Shown piece after piece: positions 1 to 12,607 of a stretch of DNA of 64,000 bases; the stretch's first letter is position 1, and the number at the start of each line of letters is the position of its first letter. The notes under the pieces are model-generated. The model did not search any database and was not told where the DNA came from. It was given only the letters and a program-made list of their open reading frames with translations. Position numbers and translations under genes: made by a program. The stretch covers positions 70,394,400 to 70,458,399 of the forward strand of contig NC_044277.2 in assembly GCF_004027225.2 (NCBI RefSeq), written 5' to 3'. The stretch comes from Strigops habroptila. Lineage: Eukaryota > Chordata > Aves > Psittaciformes > Psittacidae.

Positions 1-2197
1 AAAGAAGGAATTGGATCTGCTAGTTACAACACTGATAGCTCCAAATCTTAAATAATGAGATACCATGAAGTCCACAAGTATTTTCATGCTGAAATAAAAT
101 AGGAGGCATCAAAAGGGTGCAGCTCTGGAAGAAATACAGGCATTGGGCAAAAAAGACAAAAGGCAGGTTCTGGGAGACTATAACCATCTTACAAATGAGG
201 CAAGGAATTAATTTTCCAGCTGAAGATTGACCTTAAGTTTCAAAAGTTGCATTGGTGTATACCTTGGCCTTTTTCTAATGAAAGGAAAACAGGGTTTGGG
301 ACTCTCCCAAAGCAAAATTGTTAAAAAGACCAGGCTTGGGAAACAAAATGGGAAAGATTTCCAAAAGCTAGAAGAAAATAGATAGACATACCCTCTCATC
401 CCACAAAAAGGGAACCTAAATCCTTGAAACAAAGTGGGAACTGGAAGTCTAAAGAAGAGGGGCTGCTGCACTGTGTTAACTGGGGTTTTAGAAAGATTAC
501 CAATATGAGAAGTCCTTTCTTTTGCACAGTATTTCAAGATTTTTAAGTATAATTTCATTCAAATGACATTTTAAAAGCTGACATTTTCAAACAAAAGGGA
601 AAAATAAGGATATAGGACAGCAAGAAACTTAAGGTGGGGAGGGGGGAGCTTACTGAATTTTTCCTGAATTGTACCTTATGTCATCTTTCCAGGGACTTCA
701 TATACCCCAAGATCATGAAACAATGCTATATAAGGCATTGATCCACAGCACTTTAAAATGAGGATTAACATTTTTCTGGTATATCCTTTCTATAGTCTAT
801 ATTATGTACAATCAGTCCATTGACTATTTGGGTCAACCTGTAACTACAGTCTGGCTTAGCTCAAACTACCACTATAATGGAAGATCTTGCTTTCAGGTTG
901 CAGGATGAGCCCCAATTCTCTGGCAACAGTTTTCAAGTTATGTGTACACTACCTTAAAAATGAGAGCCCATAAATGAAAACAGTAAATACTACATATCTT
1001 TAACCCTTTTACATTTTTATTTCCTTTAATTAAGAACTTCTGTCTTTTTTTCAAAACCTTTGTGTCCTAGTGAATTGATAATCTGAAGATGGTTAAAAAC
1101 AAGGAAGTGCAAATTATTTCAGTTAATATAAACATAATTTGTTTTTTTTCTCCTGCCTCAGTGTCACTCTATTCAAAAACTCTCCTGAGCACTTATTACA
1201 AAATAACATTCTGTATTTTAAAAGCTGCCAGAGCAATAAGCCAGTCCAAATAAATTAGGTATTTCAAAGATAACATTCACAAGCAAAGTAGAAAGTTTTT
1301 TAGAACTTGAGATACTAATAACAACTGCTGTTTGTTGAACAAGCAATTAAGTATTTTCCCAGTGAAGCACTACTCAAGATCTGTGGCAGATTATTTTTAG
1401 TCCTTACAGACCTTTGCATATTTATTACACCAAAAGACAGTCAAGCAGTGACACCCAGTGGCTTCAGAATTCTCTCTTCATTTTCTATCACAGAGAAATC
1501 TTGGTTTTATCTCCTCATTTCAAATCCAGTGTTACTCAAAATGGGTAAACAATTTCCTGTTGAAGAAGTAGTCAGAATCTGGACTGCTCTGCTTGGCTAG
1601 GCAACACTGCATGAAATTATTTAACTACGACGAATAGGGATACTAATCAACCCCATGCGTTCAGGGAGTTACTCAAGAAATACATGGAAATACACTCTGC
1701 AAATAATAAGCATTTAAGTTATCCTTTGAATGATCAAGGGTAAAAAATGTGTGCTTAAAATCCTTCACTTGTCAGAGACAGAGAGAATTCTTAACCATTT
1801 TTAAAGCCTTTGAAATTCATGAATGAGGAACACAATGTAGGTGCAAAATTCTATTAATATGTATGATATCAGTAAAAATAAATAAGAGGTGATATTAGCA
1901 CTGGCAGTTAGGATGGCAATTTGACATTCTCAAAGTCATCTGGAACTTAAACTGCAAAGTAAACCAAAATTCTGACAAAACAAATTTTCCTATCAGACCT
2001 GATTGAACTGTAATTTCCACAGAAGCATACCTTAAAAACAAATTGTCTGCCTAACATGAGGAGTAAATATAAGAAATTTCATTTTGTAATCGCTGTGTCT
2101 CCAAGGTAAACAAATATGATATTTTTCTTTTTTCAATCAATAGCCTTGCTTTATCCAAACAAGCAAAACGTCTTAGTCACATAACACTGACGACCAT
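1..2197. other. non-coding AT-rich stretch, nothing recognised
   Basis: No exon, RNA gene or interspersed repeat is recognisable here. The sequence is AT-rich with many short homopolymers. The longest open frame, about 116 codons on the minus strand at 208-558, has no recognisable domain and no splice or start context that would support it. Confidence 0.6.
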
Positions 2198-2330
2198 AAG
2201 AACAAACTATTGGATCAGACAGCCTTTAAAATATGGTCCAGTAGCTGTTCTTATGCCTCTGCGTATGTCTCTGCCTAGGGATTATATGAAGCATTTGTAA
2301 CCTGTAGAAGGTGCAGAAGAGGAATCTTAG
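2198..2330 (+). repeat. possible relic of an ancient amniote dispersed repeat
   Basis: The order of short blocks CATAAGAAC, TTGGATCAGAC and GGTCCAGTA resembles a dispersed repeat I know from turtle, crocodile and bird DNA, in which a transcript-like line reads 'cataagaac...gggtcagac...ggtccatctag'. The match is broken and short. The call rests on remembered pattern only, and I give no family name. Confidence 0.3.
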
Positions 2331-2539
2331 CAGACGACTTTGTTTTGCAGAGATGCTTCTCTACCAGTTCAGCGTAACCAGATGGGTGTATGGTAATGAA
2401 GAGTGTGCGGAGCTGCAGCATAGCTCTTTCAGTGTACAGGCTATATGATCTAATACAAGTTTAATTAACTGAGCTTGATAAGGAAGTCCATGTCCATTAC
2501 ACTCACACGTCTGTCTGGATGCTTCGCCCCTCGCAGCCA

Positions 2540-3880
2540 CTGCAGAGCGCAGTGCTGGGTCAGTGGGGGATCACTGTTGCTGCCATCTTGTCCAGGGTAG
2601 CCCAGGCATGGGATTAGGATGGGATGAAGCACAGGAGGGGAGGTGAAGGGCAGTCCCTGTGCCCAAGGGCCAGGAGAAGGGCACAGGGGAGCAATCCCCA
2701 GGAAAGGGGCCCTCAGCCACCCCAGCCTTCCTCATTGTCCCATAGTAGGGCATTTTTCAGGCCACAGAATCCCATCTCCCAAAACAGCCATATCTGACCA
2801 TGTGCATTGCCATTACAGTGGGCTTCTGATGTCATGAGCCACCTCACTGCCTTCTGTTCCAGGCCCTATAAATACAGGGCCCTGGCAGCTGGTCCACAAT
2901 TCACTGTGGGTTGAAGCCCTCAGATAACAAGCGTGCTTGGCAGCAAGAGGTCCCAGAGCAGCAAGGAGGGTGGCTGCCCTTTGTGTGGGAGAGCAGAGAC
3001 GTGGCTGCAGGAACCATGGTGGAATAGGAGGCAGTGTCAGAGGCAAGGCACCATCAGCTGCACAGTAGCAATGGCCGTCACTCGTGGCAAATGTTGTGGA
3101 GCCCATGGAGGTGCATCCACCTGAACATGAAGAGCCAATGGAAGTGGATCCACCTCAAGCATGGCTCACCTGTCAGTACTATACTGTTCCAGGGCTCCCC
3201 TCCATGATGCAATGGCACCAGCATTGCAGGAGCGACTGGCTAGCACCCTACCATCAGCACAGCCTCCACGTCTGGTATTAGCTGGGAGGCTCAGCCTCCA
3301 CGCCTGGCCATCCTGAAGGATCACCTGTAACACCCAGCAAGCAGCAATTTTTTTGATCGCCAAGGGTGGCGTGAGCCCTTGTTTCCCACCACCACCCCTC
3401 CTGAAGGGGTGCCATAAGCCATAGAAAAAGAGAATGAGACAACCTGGCTTCTGCCAGGCTGCTGCACCAGGAGTCATCCCTCAGATTGCCACCAAGGTCC
3501 CTGGGGCCCGGAGGTGGCGTTTCTTCAGTCTGAAGGTGGGAAGGCTGCCTTTCCTGCCTTACCCAAATTGGAGCCACCCACAGCCTTGTAGAAGGTGGTC
3601 TCTGTCCCACCACCCAGGTCCTTACTTGGGATGATCACCAGCATGGGTGACCAGCCCACCACAGAACCAAGGCACATCACCGCCAGCAACAGCCCCAAGG
3701 ATGAGCCTTGTTCTGCTGAGCACAAGGCAGTAGTCCTCCCACCTTGTAGTCTCCCCTTGCCCGCGCTTCACCCCTTTGCTATTAGGATACTGTGGGAGAC
3801 TGCTGAAGACAAGGTAAATGACATTCACTGCTCTTGTCCTACTGGGATGGCCAAGCAAGCTCTTAGATCAAGCCTAGCAT
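2540..3880 (+). pseudogene. GC-richer segment with TATA box and broken coding-like frames
   Basis: This 1.3-kb block is clearly richer in G+C than its flanks and has many overlapping open frames on both strands. None is long enough or recognisable enough to be a gene. A TATA box (CTATAAATA, 2,867-2,875) sits inside a short inverted repeat (GGCCCT/AGGGCC). About 210 bp downstream one plus frame reads two degenerate copies of a PMEV(D/H)PP peptide within 3,084-3,281. Further on, proline-rich plus frames (3,434-3,634 and 3,595-3,882) follow each other with frame changes. This fits an old intronless gene or retrocopy that has decayed, but a GC-rich regulatory block would look similar. No protein family was identified. 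Confidence 0.3.
2862..2881 (+). promoter_or_regulatory. TATA box inside a short inverted repeat
   Basis: CTATAAATA lies between GGCCCT and AGGGCC. If functional on the plus strand, transcription would start near 2,895-2,905. No transcript is evident from the sequence, so the box could be chance or a leftover of a decayed gene. Confidence 0.3.
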
Positions 3881-3882
3881 GA

Positions 3883-6611
3883 TTCACTCTTGGTGAATTC
3901 CCACTGGCTTCCACCACCTGATAGTTGCTGCTGGCTTGGACAAATGTGTTTCCATTCAAAGGCAGGAAAAGCATGCCACCCCATGGGTTGCAGCAGGTAA
4001 CTTGTGACTTCCCTTCGACTTCTTCAAACCTGTTGCAATGTCACAACAGCTGTATCTTTTTTTTCTCCCACTATTCAAGGGCAAATTTAACATCTGAAGT
4101 ATTGTGACAGTAAGAGCCATCCATCCAGTATTTTTCCCAAAAAAGGCTGGAAAGCTGTTCTCACTGCAGCACAGCTCATAGTTCAATCAGAATGTGTCTT
4201 TGCAAACTCATCACCAAAGGAATTTTAAAAATATAAGATATAGATATGTATCCTATAGCTATTTACAGAGAGATGGATGAAAACCACAGGACAGCACTGA
4301 AGAGAAAAATTTCAATGAGAATAGATCTTGGCTTGCTCAGGGGCTTGTTACATGACAGCTCCAAGATCAGGGATGTCTCAGGCTAGAAAAAACATTTGCT
4401 GACTGCCCTCTTCTTTTCTTTTTTCTCTTCTCATAGCTAAAAGGCAGAGGAGACTGAATTCTCTTTACATGGCAAGGTTTTTGTAGCTGGAGGAGGCTGC
4501 GAGGGTGGCTTCTCTAAGAAGGCACCAGGAGCTTCCCCTCTGTTGGACAGAGCCAGTACTAGCTGGCTCCAAGACAGACCTGCTGCTGACCAAAGCTGAG
4601 CCCATCAGTGATTCTGGTGGCACTCTGATAGCAATGGGAGGGAGCAGTTGTGTTTACTTAGAAATTCATATCAACTCCCAAGCCAGAGGCCTGAAAATAA
4701 AAACTCACTCTTCTTACTTTTCTTCTTTAAAAATACAGTGGAGTGCTTGCTTTAGACAACAGATGCTGTTAAGGCTTGTTTTGTACGGAGGTGCCAGCTG
4801 TTCCTTGTGTTCCAAAAACAATGCCAAACCTGCCATTATGAGACTTATTATAGTGTCTTTTATCCAGGGGTAGGTTGTTCCAAGTGGGCAATTATTCCTA
4901 CAGAAGTTTTTCCTCTTTTTAATATACACTAGATTTTATGCCAGAGGTCACTGCTGTTATCATCACCTGTAGCAACCGGATATTTGGAGTAATAAGCCAT
5001 ATGGCATTCTATAGAGCAGACCTACAAGTGAAGAGCAAACAGAGCATTAAGCAAAAAGGGAAGTAAGTATTTCCATAACTGTAGCTACATTTTCACCTAT
5101 ATTAGTTGTATGAAGGTGGGGATCATGGTACAAACACTGCTTTTAGAGAAAATCAGTTTTTCTTGGCAGAAGTGAAAGCTCATCCTGTGTACAGGAGTGC
5201 TCTCCCACCTCAGTAATAAGACAGAACTTCTTGTGACCTTGCAAGAAAAGCATCAGTTCTCTCCGCTTACATCTTCATGAACAACCAGCTCAGAGAAAGC
5301 CTTCATACACACATCTGATTGATCCCATCTCTCACTTCCAACCTGCCCCTGCCCCAATCTCATCTGTAACTAACACAACCAGTTTCTGGGGTGAGCTCAG
5401 TTTCGTGATGTCAAGAGCTTGGGGCCCCTCACAATACCTGTGCTAGTACGGTTCACAGCAACTGCGAAATACCTGGAACCCATCCCTCCAACCCTCAAAT
5501 GTCTACTCACAGTCCAGTCACTCCAGAAGTACATACCCCAAGAGCCAGGTCCTTACTTAGAGGTATGTAAAAATCTCTCAAAACTGAAGTTCCTAATTGT
5601 GTCTCTTTTGGAGGAGTTCAAATCATTTGTATATGTACGCAGCTGTTTTAGGAAAGACAGCTTTGTAGTTTTTTTGCTTCTCAAACTTGTTCCTACCAGA
5701 CAATTCAGTGTTTTTCTGTAACACCTGGGCAAAAATGTAGGATAAAAATGCAGATGCATCTGTTTATTTGAACAAAGCTCAGCCCAGCAAACATCTGATC
5801 CTGGTCTGCACAGCTGTCTACTGGAAGCAACTTGAACTACTGCTGTGGCAAAGACAGCAAATAGATATGAAGCCCTGGAATTAGTAAGGTATAACGCCAG
5901 CTGTAACCATTGGAGTTTCTTCTCCTTAAAGTCAGCCTGCATTTAAACAATTTCATTAAATTATTTCTCTCTTGAAGTTACAATATGCAATGCTGTCACT
6001 GAAAAGACTCAACTAGCTAAAGATACAGTTCAACACTATTTACCTGAGGCTTCATGATTAATAAAATATTCTCCTTATGTTCTGCAGTATAGCTTCTCTT
6101 GCTTCAACCATGAATATTTGAGAAACAATTGCTATATCATTTTAAAATATTACAAAAATAGATAACATTAGGGTGATCACTAGCAGTATCAATACTCTTT
6201 TTCAATTTAGTGTACATTATTTATGCAGAGTTTACATCCATAAGAGGATGACTGCTACATTCAGTGCTTACCTTCCTTATGTTTGCAAGAAAATGGATCA
6301 AAACAGAACACCAGTACATGTTCTGAAAAGAGGCAAACCCCATTATTGTCAGATAATACCACATCACTTCTTTTCAACTCCATTCCCTTTCCATTGTTAA
6401 TTCAAACCTTACCAATTTTTCAGTCAAATCCCACATTCTTCTGGGCAGCAGAGACTTCAGGATTTGTGGGGGCTATATGCATACACACACCAACCTGTAC
6501 CTGAACAACCTCTTGTAACAACGTAGTAAAATAAAAACCAAAAAAACCAAAACAAAACAAAAAATGCTTTAACATATAAATAAAAATATCTTACAGATGG
6601 CATTTTATTTA
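3883..6611. other. non-coding stretch, nothing recognised
   Basis: No exon, RNA gene or element is recognised. Open frames of 122 codons (4,505-4,873, plus) and 129 codons (5,553-5,942, minus) show no domain, repeat or signal and are taken as chance. An A-rich simple run at about 6,530-6,570 precedes the CR1 copy that follows. Confidence 0.6.
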
Positions 6612-7078
6612 CAACACAAAAGGGATGTGGACCTGCTCGAGAAAGTCCAGAGGAGAGCCACAAAGGTGATCAGAGTGCTGGAGCATCTCTCCTATGAAGA
6701 CAGGCTCAGGGAGCAGGGCTTGTTCAGTTTGGAGAAGAGAAGTAGAGACCTTAGAACAGCTTTCCAGTACCTCAAGGTATCTAGAGACAGACTTTTACAA
6801 GGATATGTAGTGATGGGACAAGGAGAAATGGCTTTAAACTGACAAAGGGTAGATGTAGAGTAGATAATAGGAAGAAATTCTTTACTATGAGGGTGGTGTC
6901 ATTGGAACAGGCTGCCCAGAGAAGTTGCGGCTGCCCCATCCCTGGCAGTGTTCAAGGCCAGGTTGGATGGGGATTTGAGCAACCTGATCTAGCGGAAGGT
7001 GTCCCTGCCCATGCAGGGGCTTGGAACTAGATGATCTTTAAGGTCCCTTCTGACTATAACCATTCTGTGATTCTATGA
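6612..7078 (+). mobile_element. CR1 LINE 3' fragment (ORF2 C-terminus plus tail)
   Basis: The left part encodes the last segment of the CR1 ORF2 protein: a [10 protein letters not shown] block, then YEDRLRE and LFSLEKR, then FQYLK (6,612-6,780). It goes out of frame after FQYLK. The right part holds the conserved CR1 3' region, with the heptad around TTTACTATGAGG, GGAACAGGCTGCCCAGAGAAG, and CCATCCCTGGCAGTGTTCAAG. The copy ends in the diagnostic ATTCTGTG/ATTCTATG octamer pair. It is an inactive 5'-truncated insertion of under 0.5 kb. Confidence 0.95.
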
Positions 7079-10000
7079 TATTTATGGTACAAGGTTATTT
7101 TTTCCTCCTCAAACACTAGGGTTTTTACTGCAAAAACAAAAACTGGACAGGACTATATGGTTTACTAAGTGACACATCTACCTCATGAGGAAAACAATGT
7201 TTTTGGCAGTTACAATGATAGCGCTTCCAATCTGTGGGTACTCTCAGCTGGTTGGAGCAAGTGGCAATCAATGTTTATTTAAACACATACCTGAAGTGAA
7301 TGCTATTAATGAGGATAATTGGCTCTGACTGAGATGACCAAGATCCTAAACTCTTTCTGAGCAACAGCCAGAAGTCAATGTGAATTGCAGAGCATTGATG
7401 CAAGCTTATTTGCTGGTAGATTAAAAAATGATTCAATAGCTCATGCATTTAAATTATGTTTTCATTCTCATATTAAGTCATAGCCTCAAATACAGTACTC
7501 TACAGCACTGTCTGAAAACACACAGATATGGCAAAGTGCAAGCAAATACTACAACTGAGAAAGTTTCAGTAGACATTCAGGGTGCCTACAATTATCTTTC
7601 TAAACTCTAGTAGAAAGAATCTACACTGAGAGTAAAATCAAAATATTTGGGTAAAGGAAATTAGATACGAACCACAAAATCTTTTTCAGCTCTTCCAGGT
7701 GAAAGGTACTGTTGTCTCAGCCAAAGCCAATTGCAGTTACCCCACCTTCAAGCCTAAACAGGGATTCCTACGTTTAAGTCATGTCTTTATACCACCTGGG
7801 TGTCCCAAGAAGAGGTGCTGCTGCTAAATGTTATCAGCTGGGTATTGTGCACATCCTTCTTAACTTAGCTAACAGCTGTATTTCATCTAATTTCTGTCAA
7901 ATAAGAGGTTGCAAAATGAAGCCCTGTTGTTCCTACCTATAAAGAACTTTCAGATGAAAGGTCTAATCCTTGCTATGACAAGGGTTTCAAGTGAGTTTTT
8001 GTTGTCTTCTGTGCTGAAAGCTGGTTAAGAGGAGCTTTATTAGGGATTTTCTGGATCTGGATGCAGAGAGAGTTTGGAAAAAGAGCATGCACTGGTAAGC
8101 AGGTTAAAAAGAAAATACAGGGTAGTATAGGCTGCTCAGAACCTCTTAGGGATACATTTTAATTTCAGTATATGGGTTTCTGTAGATTATGTATCACAGT
8201 ACATAGTGGAAACCCCCCTAGGTAATCTGGAAAATCGTGAGTTACAGAAATCTTGAGAAAGTGTGAGCAAGTTATCAGAAATTGGGTATATTTAAGGAAC
8301 CTTTTTTTAATAAATAGCTGGTCTACATTGCAGTCAGTGTGGACTGATTGAAAAGGCCATCATTTAGAGGTTAAAAAAAAAACCCCTCAATTTTATCTAA
8401 AATCAAATATCTAAAAAATAAGCTGTTTTCTTCTGGGGGAGTTATTTATTTATTTTATTTTGGTTAGAAAAGTTATAAGCTAGAACGCCTGCTTGTCCAT
8501 TTGAATAGAAAGCTGGGGGGAAATCTAATTGGGGAAAAAAAGGGAGAGGGGTAGTTTAGAGAAATTATTTTATACAAAGTGCTATATCCTTTAATACTTC
8601 ATGGGATTGAATTATTGAGTGGCTGTTGCTTAACGTTAGTTAGCTACAAAATGCTACAAAATGAAAGTTAACAGAATGCTTCTGTGGGTGATGTTCTTAC
8701 TTGCTTTTGCATAGTCCAACCCTAAAATCTCTCAGATTAAGTTCATCACACCAGCAGTGGTTGTTTATAATACCTGTTGCTGTTTTGTAATTACTTTTTG
8801 CTCTTTCGGGTAAAAAATGGTCATGTTTATCTAATGTGAGTTCATTTACTAATTTGCCTTTTCATTCTTTTCACTTCTAGCACTTTTACTTGCTCTTGAA
8901 ATTTTTGTTAATTATTCTGAAATGTAACTACCTCTACCAGTTTAAAACAAAAATGTTTCTAATGCCCTGTATTCTTTTATTGGCTGTGTTATAGAATCAT
9001 GGGGATTTAAAAAAAAAAAAAAAAGAGAAAAACCAGTTTATATAAACAGTTTGATATTTTTAGAGCCAAGGGTCAAGCAGATCAGCTTTTAATTAAAAAC
9101 AGATTAAACTTTGATCACTCCTGTAGAGCTCTCCAGCATTGACTGAAGGTAACCCTTACAAGCTGTGGAGTGAGTGTAGTTTGCTAGTGACTTTATATTT
9201 AAAATTGAAGGTCAGAAAGTCAGCACACTAAAGCTGGGAAGACTTAGATCTTACTGGGACATGGACACAAATGATGTGCTGCTGGGGAACAGAAAAGAAG
9301 AGCAGTCCAAACTACAAATCAAATGCTAATGTGCTCCTAAGCTCTCAAGATCAGTTCATTGATTTATGGTAATGTATGACTATGTCTACTTCAGCAAAAC
9401 TGACATAAAACCAGGTAGTATTCTAGCTCATATCTGAGGAATGGAAATAATATTCTTTATTTCTGTAGGTTTTGGTCACATTAAGATAATGGTAGCTTCA
9501 AAATAGAATGAAAATGATCAGGAGACTTGAGTAACTGTGTATATATATTTGTCATCTGTCTTAGTCTTTGAGATGTTTATGGTGTTTCTACAATGATTAA
9601 CTGCTTTAAATTGTTCCATCCATTTTGTTGAATGTAGCAAAGCTGAATTGCTACTCTAACTTTGTTAACAGTGAAGATAACAAAACTTTTTAGAAAGCTG
9701 GTTATGAAAGCACAGTCCTTTGTGCTTTTAATTCATTATGTTTTATCTAACTGTTTCTGAAAAGTCTCTCTAAATGTTTAAATGTTCTCTGTGCTCCTGA
9801 GAGTGTATGTTATTTAATAGTGGTTACTGTGAAATCTCACTGAAGTTTTCTTCAAAGCAGTGCTGCCCAGTGCACAAGTCTGCTGACCTAAATTCTGTAC
9901 CCAGCTCTGGGGTAACTCACTTGAAAACCGTTTTTATTTCAATTAAACTTTTCTTGGATACCTTGCCCTGTAGGAGTACCATAGGTACACGGAATTTAGT

Positions 10001-11343
10001 GGAGTTATCTTATTCCTTGCTGGTAGATAATATAGTGGCCTATTTGGCTCTAACTGAAGAGCATAGTGATTAGATAGCACAAATGGGCACAGGCAATGGT
10101 GACTGCTGTAACTCTTTGAACATCTTCCACAAGAGAGGCAGTCAGAAACACGTAGTCAGGAAAGCACTAGCCTTGGGGGAAGCTTTTCACTTACCCGTTC
10201 AGACTCAAACGCACTCAAGTACTTGACATTGAAAGAAATTACTTTTGGAAGCAGCCTGGGTTGATTAATTAATTGAAGGTGTGTGTCAATGTATATGCAG
10301 TCCTGTCAAGGTGCTGTCAGACTTGGGTAAGGCTACCTGGCAAATTATGTGTGAAGTGCTAGAAAAACACATGTGTTTACATCCTAAGATGACCTGTTTG
10401 GTTCTCAACTTTTTTCAATCTAGTATTAAACTTTTATGTTTAACTTTTGTATGTTAAATTGAAGTGAACTTAAGTTGGGTTTGGTTTTTGGGGGGGGGTG
10501 AGGGAGTGGTGGTGTTGGTATCTTCTTAAGTTATCAGCCTTAGAATACGTGAGTTAGGAATATAGATAGTAGATGTTCCTGATACTGAGCTTTCCTGGGG
10601 AAAATCTGACTTGACAGACACCAGGTGCTCTGATTGGTAAGAACTTGATTTTCAAGGATTTCTTAAACCTAATTTTACAGGAAAGGAGGAGAAAGTCTGA
10701 GCAGAGCCCATGCACTGAATTCCAATTTAGTTTTTCAGGCAAACTTTATAGAAAGACTTTGGATAGACAGACGAGCTGGATTTTTTTCACTCTTCTGCAA
10801 CTGCAAGTTGACAGCAGTCCCTAGTCTCTTGTTCAAACTGATGTGCAGTGACTGGCGTTTCACTGACTTGCTCTACTGCACGTTTATATTTGTGACAAGT
10901 TTTTCCTGGCCCAAACGCCTTCCTTTTCCCACCACAGCACCAACACTTGATAAAGCGAAGTGTGGGGAGCGGTGCCTGTCACTAGAGGGAGCTGCACATC
11001 TAGATTTTTAGGATTTCTATTTTCCCTCCCAAGTAACGGATAGGTAGCACTCCGGGGTATGGTATATCCAACATGTTTTGCTGCCGTTGTGGTTCTGAAT
11101 TTTCCGATTACTTGTTGGATGTGTCTGATGACCCTGATAAGAGAAATATAAGACTTGGAAATGAATAGGAGATATCTCTGCCTAGAGTTTGACTGGAGAT
11201 GCAGTGTGTGATTTTCACGAGCTCTTTCTGAGCTTTGCTTAAGTATTTGTCTGCCTGTGACACCTTCTGGCTTTTTGTTTTAAGACATCATGGTTCAATT
11301 TTTAAATTAATTTTCCTTTAAGTCATTGAAATACAAATGGTTT
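7079..11343. other. non-coding AT-rich stretch, nothing recognised
   Basis: No gene or interspersed repeat is recognised. There is an A16 run near 9,010, a tandem GCTACAAAAT pair at about 8,645-8,664 and a G9 run at about 10,490. A TAGAATCATGGGG string at about 8,993 resembles a reversed CR1 tail but has no CR1 body beside it. Confidence 0.6.
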
Positions 11344-11403
11344 GATATTTTTGATTAGATAGGTTCATACTTTCTTCCAGCAAAATCTTTTTAAATAACT
11401 TTT
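11344..11403 (+). repeat. left arm of a perfect 60-bp inverted repeat
   Basis: This 60-bp block begins GATATTTTTGATTAGATAGG and ends AAATAACTTTT. Compared base by base, it is the exact reverse complement of 12,593-12,652. Outside the outer ends the similarity stops at once, and no target-site duplication is evident. Inside, the match ends where the right arm enters its tandem units. Confidence 0.97.
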
Positions 11404-12592
11404 GCATATGCCTAACACAGCTGAGTTTTCTGGTAATGTGCAGTGGTGGGCAAAGCAATAGCTCATGCTTATCATAGTGATCTATATATGTAAATGTTGT
11501 TACTTAACTCCTACAATCACCTTTTGGCATTTTACAGCAAAAGGTATTGTATCTGAAAAACAAGAGACTGAGGTATGGTGCTGTGGAACCAAATGGATAT
11601 GCAGCTTGAAAAACACCTGAACCCCAATATTATTTTGTTCCTTTTCTGTCACCATTTAAAGCAAGTATTTGTTCTTTCGAGCAGACATTAGCAGCAGTAT
11701 GAACATGGCCTGTGCAGCACCATGTTACAAGATGCCCAAGCCAGCCTGAATGAGCTTGTGTGGTCAGACAGCATAGGCGCTCCTGTTGAGCTATCTATGG
11801 GAAACTTCATGCAGCCACCGATGTCTGGGGTGAACTTGGCCTCTGGTAAGATTTGATGCCTGGCTGCTGTAAGTTACGTTTTTGGGAAACGACTGACATA
11901 CTGCAAGGCTAGAAGTGTTGGCACTCAGGTTGCCACAGCTGCAGTCTTTGTTTCATTTCTAGGTTAACTCTCAGATCTAAGGAGGTGTCTGATTTGGGAA
12001 TGGTAAGGCTTCAGCACCCAGTTATCTCAGAGCTTTTGTCACCATTTGAGAAATAAGAGTATGTTGTTATCACAGGACCCATCAGGAAGTTAGGCAAGGA
12101 TTTAATCTTGTATTGTGATTATCCTAACCAAGGAAAAGAAGGGATAGGCATGCCAAATGCTCACTTGAGAGGATACCTCTTCTACCCTCCAGTCCTAAAT
12201 AGAATGGAGAGCCTATGTCCATTTCTTTCAAATCTGTAAGGCCTTTCAGGGAAGCTTATTTCAATGTCAGGATAAAGAGTTGTGAAGCCTTCTGAGCTAG
12301 AAAACTAGCAGCAATGAACTTGCAGATTAAATATGTTACCAGAGAGAGGTGAGGTTGGATATGTGAGCTTGCTGGGTATATTCTCCCTAAGCTACCACAC
12401 CGCATCACTAGCTGAGAGACTTGGTGATTTTGTGCTGACTGGTGCAGTGGGATTCCCAAAGCTCTGTACCGAGCCAAAGCCTGGTTCTCTGCTTTGCACT
12501 GAACCACTCTGGAGTACACCATGACTGTTGGGTGTTAGAAATACTGGATTGTTCCGAAGCTTTTCTTTTTTGATGTTATTTAAAAGTTATTT
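11404..12592. other. 1,189-bp spacer between the inverted-repeat arms
   Basis: The spacer has no recognisable transposase, CR1 or other element. Its composition is like the flanks, and the longest open frames are under 90 codons (12,256-12,522 minus; 12,333-12,524 plus). This argues against an autonomous transposon. Its last 18 bp contain the tandem units described separately. Confidence 0.7.
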
Positions 12593-12607
12593 AAAAGTTA
12601 TTTAAAA
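12575..12607 (+). repeat. 11-bp unit in three tandem copies at the inner edge of the right arm
   Basis: GTTATTTAAAA occurs three times head to tail at 12,575-12,585, 12,586-12,596 and 12,597-12,607. The left arm contains the unit once (its complement lies at the inner edge, 11,389-11,399). The two extra copies were therefore gained on the right side, consistent with slippage or repeated template switching. Confidence 0.95.

Noticed and set aside
2850..3070. LTR of an endogenous retrovirus suggested by the TATA box
   Set aside because: No matching second LTR, no primer-binding site and no gag/pol-like frame were seen.
5553..5942. 129-codon minus-strand frame
   Set aside because: No family resemblance and no supporting signals.
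8993..9015. TAGAATCATGGGG string resembling a reversed CR1 tail
   Set aside because: No CR1 body is present beside it; the match is one octamer long.
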